A stretch of 64,000 nt of DNA from the NCBI RefSeq assembly GCF_037126465.1, contig NC_088206.1, positions 51,378,841 to 51,442,840 of the forward strand, read 5' to 3'. Positions 12,100 to 24,261 of the stretch are shown in pieces. The position numbers and the translations under genes were made by a program. Within the stretch, counting starts at the first letter, position 1. The number at the start of each line of letters is the position of its first letter. Origin of the DNA: Ornithodoros turicata (Eukaryota > Arthropoda > Arachnida > Ixodida > Argasidae). The notes under the pieces were generated by a model that saw only the letters and a program-made list of their open reading frames with translations, did not search any database and had not been told where the DNA came from.

Positions 12100-14060
12100 T
12101 CATGGACACTATCACCAGCTCGCTTGCTGTTGAACCGTTCTTTCAACAATAAGGGTCACTTTCATGGACTGGATGGCAGCCAACATGCTGTCAATAAAAA
12201 GAATAATGGAAGGAGCTAAATATGATCCTTAGGCTGTGCGTGGTCATTGCTTTCTGACAAATGGTGACTTAGAATTTCAGGACAGTGCCTGCAGTGGTAG
12301 TATTCTTGTGTTCTCACCCTTGACGCCCATTGTGTGTCATCGGTCACCTGTAATCCGCTAATATGCACATAGCTAAAACAAAGTATATTTGTATTTCTTT
12401 GAATACAGTTGGTACAGCACATTGTTTTTTACATGTTCTATGGAAAATAAAAATAAAAAATTCTCTACTCTGCAAGTCTCCTGACACCTCTACAAGGCAG
12501 CTTCGAATTTCACTAGAAGCCACGTGTGAAACCTAGACCAAACTAGTGGTGAGGGTCCATATAGGTCATAGATAGATACTATTATTATTATTATTATTAT
12601 TAGATCATAGGTCAGGCTTAGGTCCTGGTTGGTAGCAACGCATTTGAATCTCATTAAAAATTGGTGCAGGAGGTGACCAACATAACTAAATACACCGACT
12701 GACTCTCACAAATTTTGTGGAGTTATACTTTTGAAACAACATTAATACGCCGCAGTGGTCTTTTCTCCTTTGTTCCTTTTAACCTAGAAATATTAGGTCT
12801 TCGGCATCACCAGCCTTAGTTGCTGAGCATGCAGTTATTTACGTTGAGCACTGCAGTTTCATATTTGTTTCTCTGGACAAGCAAGCCCGCTTCCCCATTC
12901 TGATAAGAGTCTTTCAGCTTTGACAGGGCATTTGTGGACAAGGAAAACATTTGGACTATTGTGTATTTTGCTATGAAGTGCACCGTACAAGGCAGAGGAT
13001 ACCATCAACCATTTCCACCAAGGTTATTAAATTTGTGATAAAGTACATATACCTTTTGTCACTGACTAATTTGGTGGCAAAGTTACTTGAGTGGCAGTTG
13101 TGGAATTTTAAGCGCATGTTTAAAAAAAATAGGATATGGGAAGTGCTGACTGGTTGAACAGGTGGAGTACCCAATATAATAATTGGGGGTTTACGTCGCG
13201 AGACAACTGAGTGTGGAATACACAGCACAGTGTAATGTTCCTTATTCTGGCAATGTTAGCATGGTTCAAGAAGTGGGAAATGTTGCACTACCCTTAATAA
13301 CATCTGTTGGGCCCAGCAAACAGGATACACAGTGAGCCCATTTGAGCCCATTTTCAGCGAAACCGTGGTTGTGTCTAGGGAAAGGGATAAGTGGAAAAGA
13401 CTTTTGAAAGAGACGGTGGCGATAACGCAACGTGGGAACAGTGTAAATAGGCCATCCTTTATCCCTCTCCCTCCCCTCCGGGAGTTGTTAGGTATTTAGG
13501 AGGTTTGTGTGTTATTAAATCTTTACTGTGTCTGAGAACTCTTGTGCTTGTCTTCGTGTCCCGTGTCTCTCGGTTATTCGTTCCTTCATCATCATGCACC
13601 AGTTAGTCTGCGCCCTATCTCTTTTATCGAGGATACACATGCCCTGATCTGAAGACACTATGCCTAACTCAAAAGCAATATGAGATCGACCCGTACGTGT
13701 TTATTTGCGAAACTATTATGAATGAAATATGGCCTGTGTGGTATAGAACAATGCGCACACTCAAGTAAACATGCAAAAAATACGTATAAGGGCTCTCGAC
13801 CTACATGCCGCGATGCGCTCTACGAGATAAACAACACACTACAAAACTACATCCAACACTTTTTGTGCGGGGCAACTCTATTGAGCACTTTCATATAACC
13901 CACGAATGGTTCAACGAGTGCAGTTCGAGTGGTCACGATACATTCCTACGTCGTTCATTGCAGTCGCTCTATGATGCTGCACAATATATGTATCTCGTGT
14001 AACAAGCCTGGCAATCGCACGATGTGCATGGGCAGAAATACGCAGAAATGGGCAGAAATA
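12100..14060. other. Mostly unassigned; (ATT)n at 12581-12601
   Basis: A short trinucleotide microsatellite is the only clear feature. No gene was recognised. Confidence 0.35.
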
Positions 14061-14072
14061 CGATGCAGAAAT

Positions 14073-14136
14073 CTGCAGGTCTGGTCCTCTGACCAGACCT
14101 GCAGAGGACTGGTCTTTGAAGACCAGTCCTCTGCAG
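14073..14136. repeat. Two overlapping perfect hairpins
   Basis: Hairpin 1 pairs 14073-14086 with 14091-14104 (14 bp, 4-nt loop). Hairpin 2 pairs 14099-14116 with 14119-14136 (18 bp, 2-nt loop). They share 14099-14104 (ctgcag), so both cannot form fully at once. Short direct repeats of gggcagaaatacg precede them. No gene is adjacent. Confidence 0.7.
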
Positions 14137-14454
14137 GTATATGCTCAAACGATCACCAAGTCTCACGTTGTTGCTCAATCGCTCCCATTCCTGCACTTGT
14201 AGTAAAAGCAGCAAACGGGTTGACGTGAATGGCAGCTGAACGGTTGAACTGCGAAGTTCTCGAGCACATAATCATAATTTCACGTCGAAAATGATGTTGA
14301 GGTGAGTTCGCGGTTGTTGTTTCCATCGTTCAATAGTTCTCGGGATTACCTCGGACGAAACGCTCATCGTAGCCGGCGGCCATAACTGGATTTCCTCGCA
14401 AACGGGAGAAGACGCCAGGGAAGTCAGAGAAAGCCTCAGCTTTCATCCAATCAG

Positions 14455-14678
14455 ACGCACGATTCTCTACCTACGTAGATGGAGCAGGTTTATCCCATTT
14501 ACGTCACAAAAATGGCTGCGCCCATGGCTTGTTTTGGTTTCTTTGATGAATTAATTTTCGTAATAGGAAGACAAAATTGAGAAACGAAGGTGCGTTTCGG
14601 GGGCAGTTGGATGTGCTCGTTCTGAATATCACAACCATTTCAACACATCGGGAAATCGGTGTAGCTGACCTTTAATGC
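14455..14678 (-). repeat. TTAA-ended repeat family, copy 1
   Basis: Read on the minus strand, this begins TTAAAGGTCAGCTACACCGA and runs through agcacatcc and ggcgcagccattttt blocks. The plus strand at 16360-16560 carries the same order. A TTAA at the tip suggests a piggyBac- or Kolobok-like element, but the second end of the element was not found. Confidence 0.45.
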
Positions 14679-16359
14679 TATTACACTACATCCGAGCCAT
14701 TCAGAAGTTGTTGTTTCTTGAGACCTTGTAAACAAAATACAAACAATTTTCTGCTTGATGTTAAAATGAACCAAATATCTCATAGAGAAGGAGGTCTTAT
14801 GCCGGTTTCAATAGTGTTGTTTCAAGGGGGGGGGGGGGTGGAACACACACAACAACAGTTGCAACATCAGCTACAAACAAGACTGTGCTGTGCTATTTTA
14901 TTCAATAATTGCATTGTTTATTTATTCATTTATTTTCCATACCCTCAGGGCCCCAAGGGCACAAAAGAGGGGAGGGGTTTGATACATAATGGAACATACG
15001 AGAAGCATAGTTACAACAAGGCGCGATGGGCAGTCACAAAGAATGTAGAATGCAACGCACTGGGATGGCACACAGGGCAGGGTCACAGACAGTAAGCATG
15101 TAATGACGTAAGCATGTAAGTGCACACTGGTGGGAAAATTATTAGACGTTGCAAATGAGCCACAGTCTGATGCCCCAAAATAAAATTGTGCTTATTTGTT
15201 CGAAGTCTCGCATTATCGAGGAAACACTTGTACACACCAGGTTGGAGACTTATCTGTTGTTCCATGCGCATTCTTTACAAGCTTCTCTCTCGACTTCATA
15301 CTGGCATTGTAAACAATTTCACTAGCATTATCATCGCACCATTACATGTCAAACCATCACCACCACCAATGCCTAAAAACTCCCCACTGCTCATGCCATG
15401 CTCTGATACGGCTGCCACCAGCAAGTCATGCCCTAAAGAAGCGTATGAAGGCGGGGTAGTTGGTACCAATTCATGGAGTGTGGACAGCAGAAAGACGCGG
15501 ATAACTCCACTAAACTCTGTGAAATCACTCCTTATTCAGGTTTTTAATTTAGGCTTCTTGTTCAGAAAGAATTTGCATAGTGATTCGGTTACACTTATCA
15601 CTCTACTCTAACACAGATCACTCAACTTTGACTGTGAAAATGACATAAGAGGCCTGTGTGATGCCATGAGAAAGATAATTACCGCTGTACAATTGCGTAA
15701 ACCTATTTAGTGAATTTTTCCTTCAGCAGCTCTTCACCGCTTTCTTGACATTTTTGTTTAGCTTTCCAGTCATGCAATACTTCTCGATAATTTACGCAAC
15801 TAAGCAACTGGGCGTTCGAGGCTTACATGTTTGTGTCGTCGATATTTGTGGCCTGCCTCGGCTAATACTCGTTGCTTACACGTATGATAAACCTCTGAAA
15901 AATTATTGCACAGGCTGCATTTCTGCACTGTGTGGTTGTGCAGTTTCACTGTACAACTTTGTACTTGTGCTATTTCTTGAGAACCAACACAGTGGAATAT
16001 CAAAGCAAGGCACACCTGGGGGTGCTTTCTAGCATGAAATCTGAGTGCCACAGCAAGCAGTAGCACTGACCATTTTCTGGTCGTGTTCTGTATTGATACA
16101 TACCAGACAGCAAGTGGAACTCCGCAATGGACAAATGGATGCAATGCAAATAAGCTCATACAAAGAAAAGAATGCAACTTGAAATCAGGTGCATCTTAGC
16201 TGCAATGTGCTGTATTATTTTTATTAAAATTTACATGATTGCATATCTTTCTTCCACATTTTCAGTTATTTTTTAGCTACTTCGGTAGTTATTACTTTGC
16301 AGAAGCCGACACATTCATCAAGTTGTGTCAGCGCAATGGACAATTCCAGTAACTGGACA

Positions 16360-16560
16360 GTTTAAAGGTCAGCTATGCCGATATCCCAAATAGTCGAAAC
16401 GGTTGTGATATTCTGAAAGCCCACATCCAGCTCTCCTCAAAATGCACCTTCATTCTCTCAGTTCGGTACAGTTCCATGTCAAAAAATAGATAATTCATTC
16501 CGAAACACATATGGGCGCAGCCATTTTTATGACGTAGATGCACCCGAACGGGCATTGTGA
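16360..16560 (+). repeat. TTAA-ended repeat family, copy 2
   Basis: Inverted relative of 14455-14678, beginning TTAAAGGTCAGC at about 16361. It lies wholly in the 806-bp block missing from the second tandem copy. The missing block extends well beyond it on both sides, so precise transposon excision does not explain the loss. Confidence 0.45.
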
Positions 16561-17499
16561 CGTGTACGCGCCTTCGTACTTGTCAGTGGATTTCAGCTAC
16601 GGCTTCTCGCGGCTTCACGTATCTGTTCTTGAAGATGGCAGACAGCCGGGTTCCACCGTTCGGCGATAAGTAAACAGTGCAGCAGCTGCGAACTCATTCG
16701 CGAACCAACCTCTGTGCGATGTTGTGACTGGAATTCGTCGTTTGTGTTTTGTGAGCACGTACAATTTGTATCAAGTCGCGTCTGCGTTAGCCCCTTTACA
16801 GCACTTGCCCATTGTAGAGACTGACGTTTCGACAGCCGTGTTAGCAAGAAAATGCCGGCAGCGTTTTATTCCTGCAGGAAAAGATTGTGCTATGTATTTG
16901 AGAAACCGCATACTGCTATGGGACAAGTTTTACGTACGATTTATCAATGTGCAACAGCGTCGACGATGGTATGTAACGACGAGTGACGTAAAACGAAATA
17001 CAAATCACATTTTAAACTTTTTGTGGGATTCTGTGCATCGGGTTATCTTGGTGTTGAGTTACTACTCCAAGCAATTTCTCACTTCGGGGATAGAAGTAGG
17101 CATAATAAAATTAAGCTGGAACACCTCACCATTCATTCTGACTCGTCAAAGGCAAGCAAGCCACTCGAATTTGTGGAAACTCGAAAGTCAAGCAATATAT
17201 GATATCTCTTTTCTGCTAGGAAGAAGATGACGGTGCTGCATATGCCTTTCTAACTGCACGTGCTACGTTCTTGCACTGGTTAAGCTATTGCAGATGGCAC
17301 TAAGGATTATCCTCAATAAGTGTGCCAATGATGGCCAAGTATTGCTTCTCAACACAGGGAAAAACATCACTTTTACACAACAGGATCTCAGCAGAATTCC
17401 AGGTTTGGATTCAGCTCATCACGGTTCATGAATCCAAATAGGGGGCATATCATGATGGTAGAAGGGGAATGTTGACCACTGCTCAATCTATCGTCAGCC

Positions 17500-17725
17500 T
17501 ATAGAAAGTCAATAGACAGGCAATGGCAGATATATGTTCCCTTTCTATGGCAGGTTGTCTATAGACTGTTGGTGCCAATCTCCCATTGACGGGCCAAAGA
17601 AAGAATACAAGGTAGTCCAAAGGATGTCTATAGACTTGAAACAGACAGGCTATATATTCAGTAGTCCAAAGGAAGTCTATTCAAGAAATCGAACGTCCAA
17701 AGGATGTCAATAGACTGGCTAAACT
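17500..17725 (+). repeat. Short internal repeats (gtccaaaggatgtc)
   Basis: The motif gtccaaaggAtGTCtatagac recurs about three times with spacer, and related atagac motifs lie upstream. The tandem copy is at about 21046-21271. Confidence 0.5.
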
Positions 17726-17792
17726 TATTTTTGTAAGGGTAATGTGCAGAAAAAATGGCTAGGAAGCAAGCGAGCTGGTGAAGATGATGCAT

Positions 17793-17876
17793 ATGTAAAA
17801 CCCCGAGACTAGGGAACACAAAGGAACGTGTTTGTGTCTGTCCCTTCGTGTTCCCTAGTCTTGGGGTTTTACATCA
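17793..17876. repeat. Foldback hairpin, first copy
   Basis: An arm containing gtaaaaccccgagactaggg pairs with its near-exact complement about 40 bp later. The second copy lies at about 21339-21422 in the tandem duplicate. It looks like a very short MITE. Confidence 0.6.
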
Positions 17877-18030
17877 TGCATAATGTGCAGCTTTCCATTC
17901 ACGCTTGATTGCCGTAGCAGTAATGCATGAAGGCCACTGCTAAGTCGTGTTGAGAAACACCACTTTATGTTTGCCATGTCTAAATGAAACGTTGATCAAA
18001 GGGAGGAAAAGGGGGAGTTGGTGATAGTTC

Positions 18031-19027
18031 ATGTCGCTACAATGCAGCACTGAGACGGGACGAAGGGCGGTTAAAACAAGGAGACAAACGTATCTGCAAA
18101 CTCTCAACTGACAGAAATTTATTTGCGCAGGCATATTTAAACAATCAAAAGGAAAATAGGGTGCGCACTAGCTACACAAAATTCTATGCCCCTAGTGTGG
18201 TCCACGTGGGCCCGCAAGGTCAACTCCACACTCCACGTTTAGAAACTCTTTTTCTAGGTCAGCGCAAGGGACGGGGCACTGATACAGTGCATCCCTTTTC
18301 TGTGAATACAAAAGGCTTCAATTATCTCCCGTACAGTTTTATCAGAGTTCTTGCACAGAACAGATGTTTTTTCGAAGCATGGTATGCACTCGCAGTCCCT
18401 ACAGTGCAGGCCAAGGTGGCCTGATGGGGTGCGGCGTATTGTCGATGCATGTTCCATAAGTCGGACGTTCAAGCACCGCCCCGACTGACCAATATAGCAC
18501 GCACCACAATCTAGAGGAATAGAATATATGCCGCCTAAGTCGCAGGCAACAAAAGGCTTCTTGTGGCGAATGCCACACCCGCAAACATTAGGTTCTTTAT
18601 TAATGTGTGAGCAAAGACTTTGCAACTTGCGTGGAGCAGAGAATATAACCTGAATATCAAACCTGCCCGCAATCCTTTTTATATTGTGAGATACCATGTG
18701 TACATAGGGTATGACCACTGGCCTGGCAAGGGGCATGACAAAGGTCCTTTTCGGAGTAGATCCCCTAAGCGGCTTCAGTAAAGCCTCAGCAACATCTACT
18801 ATCACATTCTCAGGAAATCCAGCACATCGCAGTCTGGTTATTTGGGTCTCGAAGCTACTGTTCAACATGTGCTGACACGATTTTACCAGAGCTGCACGCA
18901 TTACTGATTTGGCCAAACCCCTCTTCACTAACGTGGAGTGAGCCGAAGCATATGGCAGGAGGCCTTTTTTGGACCTAGGGTTGTACTTATAGCAGACATG
19001 CTGTTGGGTCTTATGAATGAGAAGGTC
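18031..19027 (-). pseudogene. PLE-A: Penelope-like RT C-terminus with GIY-YIG endonuclease (copy 1)
   Basis: A minus-strand frame (continuous from 19027 to the stop at 18254) encodes the end of a Penelope-like polyprotein. Counting from a GTG at 18928, the PLE-typical linker VVIPYVH...SHNIKRIAG lies at residues 71-88. The GIY-YIG nuclease follows with GIY at 133-135, YIG at 145-147, Arg156, His160 and Glu204. A Cys-rich patch lies near 176-184. Such elements reverse-transcribe their RNA and nick target DNA with this nuclease. The catalytic RT palm is absent, so the copy is 5'-truncated and dead, although the remaining frame is open. About 220 bp of 3' untranslated sequence reach 18031. Confidence 0.85.
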
Positions 19028-19051
19028 TTTACTTTAACTTTACATTTTTTG

Positions 19052-19174
19052 GACCTTCTCATCCATAAGACCCAACAGCATATCTGCTATAAGTACAACC
19101 CTAGGTCCAAAAAAGGCCTCCTGCCATATGCTTCGGCACACTCCAAGTTAGTGAAGAGGGGTTTGGCCAAATCA
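19052..19174 (+). pseudogene. PLE-A stub, head-to-head with copy 1
   Basis: This 122-bp segment is the inverted counterpart of 18906-19027 with a few mismatches. It encodes the same PLE residues (HKTQQHICYKYNPRSKKG) on the plus strand. It is cut off by (CA)n and the LINE 3' tip, because the tandem duplication ended inside the LINE that interrupts this PLE in the other copy. Confidence 0.8.
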
Positions 19175-19215
19175 CACACACACACACACACACACAAGTA
19201 GAGATACGATCATCT

Positions 19216-22200
19216 ACATCAGCTACAAACAAGACTGTGCTGTGCTATTTTATTCAATAATTGCATTGTTTATTTATTCATTTATTTTCCATACCCTCAG
19301 GGCCCCAAGGGCACAAAAGAGGGGAGGGGTTTGATACATAATGGAACATACGAGAAGCATAGTTACAACAAGGCGCGATGGGCAGTCACAAAGAATGTAG
19401 AATGCAACGCACTGGGATGGCACACAGGGCAGGGTCACAGACAGTAAGCATGTAATGATGTAAGCATGTAAGTGCACACTGGTGGGAAAATTATTAGACG
19501 TTGCAAATGAGCCACAGTCTGATGCCCCAAAATAAAATTGTGCTTATTTGTTCGAAGTCTCGCATTATCGAGGAAACACTTGTACACACCAGGTTGGAGA
19601 CTTATCTGTTGTTCCATGCGCATTCTTTACAAGCTTCTCTCTCGACTTCATACTGGCATTGTAAACAATTTCACTAGCATTATCATCGCACCATTACATG
19701 TCAAACCATCACCACCACCAATGCCTAAAAACTCCCCACTGCTCATGCCATGCTCTGATACGGCTGCCACCAGCAAGTCATGCCCTAAAGAAGCGTATGA
19801 AGGCGGGGTAGTTGGTACCAATTCATGGAGTGTGGACAGCAGAAAGACGCGGATAACTCCACTAAACTCTGTGAAATCACTCCTTATTCAGGTTTTTAAT
19901 TTAGGCTTCTTGTTCAGAAAGAATTTGCATAGTGATTCGGTTACACTTATCACTCTACTCTAACACAGATCACTCAACTTTGACTGTGAAAATGACATAA
20001 GAGGCCTGTGTGATGCCATGAGAAAGATAATTACCGCTGTACAATTGCGTAAACCTATTTAGTGAATTTTTCCTTCAGCAGCTCTTCACCGCTTTCTTGA
20101 CATTTTTGTTTAGCTTTCCAGTCATGCAATACTTCTCGATAATTTACGCAACTAAGCAACTGGGCGTTCGAGGCTTACATGTTTGTGTCGTCGATATTTG
20201 TGGCCTGCCTCGGCTAATACTCGTTGCTTACACGTATGATAAACCTCTGAAAAATTATTGCACAGGCTGCATTTCTGCACTGTGTGGTTGTGTTTTGTGA
20301 GCACGTACAATTTGTATCAAGTCGCGTCTGCGTTAGCCCCTTTACAGCACTTGCCCATTGTAGAGACTGACGTTTCGACAGCCGTGTTAGCAAGAAAATG
20401 CCGGCAGCGTTTTATTCCTGCAGGAAAAGATTGTGCTATGTATTTGAGAAACCGCATACTGCTATGGGACAAGTTTTACGTACGATTTATCAATGTGCAA
20501 CAGCGTCGACGATGGTATGTAACGACGAGTGACGTAAAACGAAATACAAATCACATTTTAAACTTTTTGTGGGATTCTGTGCATCGGGTTATCTTGGTGT
20601 TGAGTTACTACTCCAAGCAATTTCTCACTTCGGGGATAGAAGTAGGCATAATAAAATTAAGCTGGAACACCTCACCATTCATTCTGACTCGTCAAAGGCA
20701 AGCAAGCCACTCGAATTTGTGGAAACTCGAAAGTCAAGCAATATATGATATCTCTTTTCTGCTAGGAAGAAGATGACGGTGCTGCATATGCCTTTCTAAC
20801 TGCACGTGCTACGTTCTTGCACTGGTTAAGCTATTGCAGATGGCACTAAGGATTATCCTCAATAAGTGTGCCAATGATGGCCAAGTATTGCTTCTCAACA
20901 CAGGGAAAAACATCACTTTTACACAACAGGATCTCAGCAGAATTCCAGGTTTGGATTCAGCTCATCACGGTTCATGAATCCAAATAGGGGGCATATCATG
21001 ATGGTAGAAGGGGAATGTTGACCACTGCTCAATCTATCGTCAGCCTATAGAAAGTCAATAGACAGGCAATGGCAGATATATGTTCCCTTTCTATGGCAGG
21101 TTGTCTATAGACTGTTGGTGCCAATCTCCCATTGACGGGCCAAAGAAAGGATACAAGGTAGTCCAAAGGATGTCTATAGACTTGAAACAGACAGGCTATA
21201 TATTCAGTAGTCCAAAGGAAGTCTATTCAAGAAATCGAACGTCCAAAGGATGTCAATAGACTGGCTAAACTTATTTTTGTAAGGGTAATGTGCAGAAAAA
21301 ATGGCTAGGAAGCAAGCGAGCTGGTGAAGATGATGCATATGTAAAACCCCGAGACTAGGGAACACAAAGGAACGTGTTTGTGTCTGTCCCTTCGTGTTCC
21401 CTAGTCTTGGGGTTTTACATCATGCATAATGTGCAGCTTTCCATTCACGCTTGATTGCCGTAGCAGTAATGCATGAAGGCCACTGCTAAGTCGTGTTGAG
21501 AATACACCACTTTATGTTTGCCATGTCTAAATGAAACGTTGATCAAAGGGAGGAAAAGGGGGAGTTGGTGATAGTTCATGTCGCTACAATGCAGCACTGA
21601 GACGGGACGAAGGGCGGTTAAAACAAGGAGACAAACGTATCTGCAAACTCTCAACTGACAGAAATTTATTTGCGCAGGCATATTTAAACAATCAAAAGGA
21701 AAATAGGGTGCGCACTAGCTACACAAAATTCTATGCCCCTAGTGTGGTCCACGTGGGCCCGCAAGGTCAACTCCACACTCCACGTTTAGAAACTCTTTTT
21801 CTAGGTCAGCGCAAGGGACGGGGCACTGATACAGTGCATCCCTTTTCTGTGAATACAAAAGGCTTCAATTATCTCCCGTACAGTTTTATCAGAGTTCTTG
21901 CACAGAACAGATGGTTTTTCGAAGCATGGTATGCACTCGCAGTCCCTACAGTGCAGGCCAAGGTGGCCTGATGGGGTGCGGCGTATTGTCGATGCATGTT
22001 CCATAAGTCGGACGTTCAAGCACCGCCCCGACTGACCAATATAGCACGCACCACAATCTAGAGGAATAGAATATATGCCGCCTAAGTCGCAGGCAACAAA
22101 AGGCTTCTTGTGGCGAATGCCACACCCGCAAACATTAGGTTCTTTATTAATGTGTGAGCAAAGACTTTGCAACTTGCGTGGAGCAGAGAATATAACCTGA

Positions 22201-22718
22201 ATATCAAACCTGCCCGCAATCCTTTTTATATTGTGAGATACCATGTGTACATAGGGTATGACCACTGGCCTGGCAAGGGGCATGACAAAGGTCCTTTTCG
22301 GAGTAGATCCCCTAAGCGGCTTCAGTAAAGCCTCAGCAACATCTACTATCACATTCTCAGGAAATCCAGCACATCGCAGTCTGGTTATTTGGGTCTCGAA
22401 GCTACTGTTCAACATGTGCTGACACGATTTTACCAGAGCTGCACGCATTACTGATTTGGCCAAACCCCTCTTCACTAACGTGGAGTGAGCCGAAGCATAT
22501 GGCAGGAGGCCTTTTTTGGACCTAGGGTTGTACTTATAGCAGACATGCTGTTGGGTCTTATGAATGAGAAGGTCTTTACTTTAACTTTACATTTTTTGGA
22601 CCTTCTCATCCATAAGACCCAACAGCATATCTGCTATAAGTACAACCCTAGGTCCAAAAAAGGCCTCCTGCCATATGCTTCGGCACACTCCAAGTTAGTG
22701 AAGAGGGGTTTGGCCAAA

Positions 22719-22751
<33 letters not shown>

Positions 22752-22763
22752 TAGAGATACGAT
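19216..22763. repeat. Tandem duplication, copy 2, with 806-bp deletion
   Basis: Second copy of the 14864-19210 unit. At 20288-20292 the sequence jumps across what is 15941-16746 in copy 1. The pentamer ttgtg stands at both edges in copy 1 (15936-15940 and 16742-16746), which suggests a microhomology-type deletion in copy 2. The rest is almost identical. A recent duplication fits, but assembly of two haplotypes in series is an alternative. Confidence 0.88.
21578..22574 (-). pseudogene. PLE-A, copy 2 (tandem duplicate)
   Basis: Duplicate of 18031-19027 with very few changes (for example Thr to Pro after CIPCFEK). It keeps the GIY and YIG motifs and the open frame ending at 21801. It stands head-to-head with the plus-strand PLE-A starting at 22599, separated by 24 bp of T-rich sequence. 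Both orientations are truncated at the same PLE codon. Confidence 0.85.
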
Positions 22764-24261
22764 GCTGAGATGGGGCTGATGCCGGCCAGCAGGCTGGGCG
22801 CTGCCCCAGTGCCACTTGTACGTGATGAGAGATGATGATGGATATGATAAGGGGTCCGGTAATCAAAGCAGGGTGGAGAGGCCAGTTGATGACAAGAAGT
22901 CCCAGAGGTGACGCAGACCTTGGCGTGTATGAGCTGGACTGGACCATGGGCCCAGCACCTTGCCTATGGTAAAGGGGCGATGATCGATCGCATGCAGTTC
23001 GTGCTGCAATATCGCAGTCCGGGCAGTCCATAAGTAGGTGGTGCAGGTCTGCACGCACACTGCATGCTGCACAAAGGTCCGAGGGCGCACGGCCAAGACT
23101 CTGCCTCATAACTGGTGTAAATGCAACATTCAGCCGCATGCGGTGAAGCAGGGATGCTTAGTGTCGCGGAAGGCGATGAGGAAGCGACAGTGAAAGAGAA
23201 GGATCCACTGCGTGGAGCAGAGAGTAGGGTGTAATGTCATGCAGCCACTGTGATCTTGTCTTGTCTGCAGAGAGAGCACGGACGAGGGCCTGATGACCAC
23301 CTTCGGGCAAGATGATAGAGTGGGATGAAGCTATATGATGACCCCGCAGGGCCGCCCGGTCGGCCTCTCCATTGCCGGGTACGCCGACATGACCAGGTAC
23401 CCACTGTAATACTACGCAGTGGCCCAGGTCTAGCAGCTCCTTGTAAGTTTCAAGCACGTCAGCAACAATGGACGCGAGAGGACCTCGAATGCCCATTGTT
23501 GCGAGGCATTGGATAGCAGCTTTCGAGTCTGTGTAGATGACCCATGGCCGAGATGAACACCGCAGGATCTTGTGCATGGCAAAGAGCAAAGCATGTAGCT
23601 CAGCACATGTTGACGACGTCAGATGCGAGAGACGGAAGATAGCAGTTATGTCTTCGGACGGAATAATATAGGCGAATGCAGAGCTGGATTTTGTGGACGA
23701 GCCATCCGTAAAAACAGGAGTAAAGCCTGCATACAGCTCGCTCATCATATCCAGTGTGAGCGCCTTGGACACTCCTGCAGCGACATCATCCTTTCTCTGC
23801 AGCCCGGGAACGGATACTGAAGCAGATGGCAGAGGGAGGGTCCAAGGTGGAGTTGAACGCGCCTGGGGTTCAACTTGAAAACGTGGCAGGTGAGGCTTTA
23901 GCTGTTGAATGCAGGACCTGAACTTGTTATTCCTGCGACGGGAAAGCTTCAGCAGTAAAGGGTGGTGCCGGTGATGAGCCAACAAACGGAGATAGTGACG
24001 GCTCGTCTCATTAAAGCGCTGGATAGCAAGCGGAGTCTCTCTCGCTTCTGCCATGACTAAACAAGTATCCGTTGTTCTTGGCACGCCCAGGCACACACGA
24101 AGGCTACGTGCCAAAAGACACTGAAGCTTGGACTCGGAGGATGGCGAAATCCCGTGTAATACTGGAAGGCTGTATAGGAGCGGACCACGCACCAAGGCTC
24201 GATGAATGGCCAAAAGAGATCGCGCATCGCAGCCCCACATGAGGTGGAGGTGGTGAGGTGG
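22722..24261 (-). mobile_element. 5'-truncated LINE (RNase H clade), inserted in PLE-A
   Basis: The element is flanked by an 11-bp direct repeat, tggccaaatca (22711-22721 and 24262-24272), that lies in PLE-A coding sequence. Its 3' end on the minus strand runs into (TG)n. It is truncated at the 5' side within ORF2 after the reverse transcriptase. Coding content is described separately. Confidence 0.85.
22770..24240 (-). pseudogene. LINE ORF2 C-terminus: RNase H and zinc knuckle
   Basis: The frame opens with the post-RT region (RSLRVCLGVPRTTDT). It then carries an RNase H domain with Asp179 (FTDGS), Glu214 (CAELHAL), Asp238 (YTDSKAA), His284 and Asp294 (VPGHVGVPGNGEAD), which is a complete catalytic set. 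An in-frame TAA at about 23158 interrupts it. The same frame then continues into LHRMRLNVAFTP and a CxxC...H...C knuckle (CAACSVRADLHHLLMDC). This order is typical of I/R1-type LINEs. The RT and endonuclease are missing. Confidence 0.85.

Larger units (their letters stand above)
14864..19210. repeat. Tandem duplication, copy 1 (4.35 kb)
   Basis: Positions 14864-19210 recur at 19216-22763 with an offset of 4352, dropping to 3546 after a deletion in copy 2. Only scattered single-base changes and a (CA)n length change separate the aligned parts. Five bases (catct, 19211-19215) separate the copies. The right boundary falls inside the 3' tip of the LINE that is complete in copy 2, so that LINE inserted before the duplication. 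Open frames in the unit (for example 15186-15611 and 16724-17230) have no recognisable domains. Confidence 0.9.

Noticed and set aside
15186..15611. 141-codon frame repeated at 19538-19963 as a conserved gene
   Set aside because: Its conservation is explained by the recent tandem duplication, and no domain is recognisable.
16724..17230. 168-codon frame as a gene
   Set aside because: No recognised motif, and its second copy at 20258-20776 has a different start created by the 806-bp deletion.
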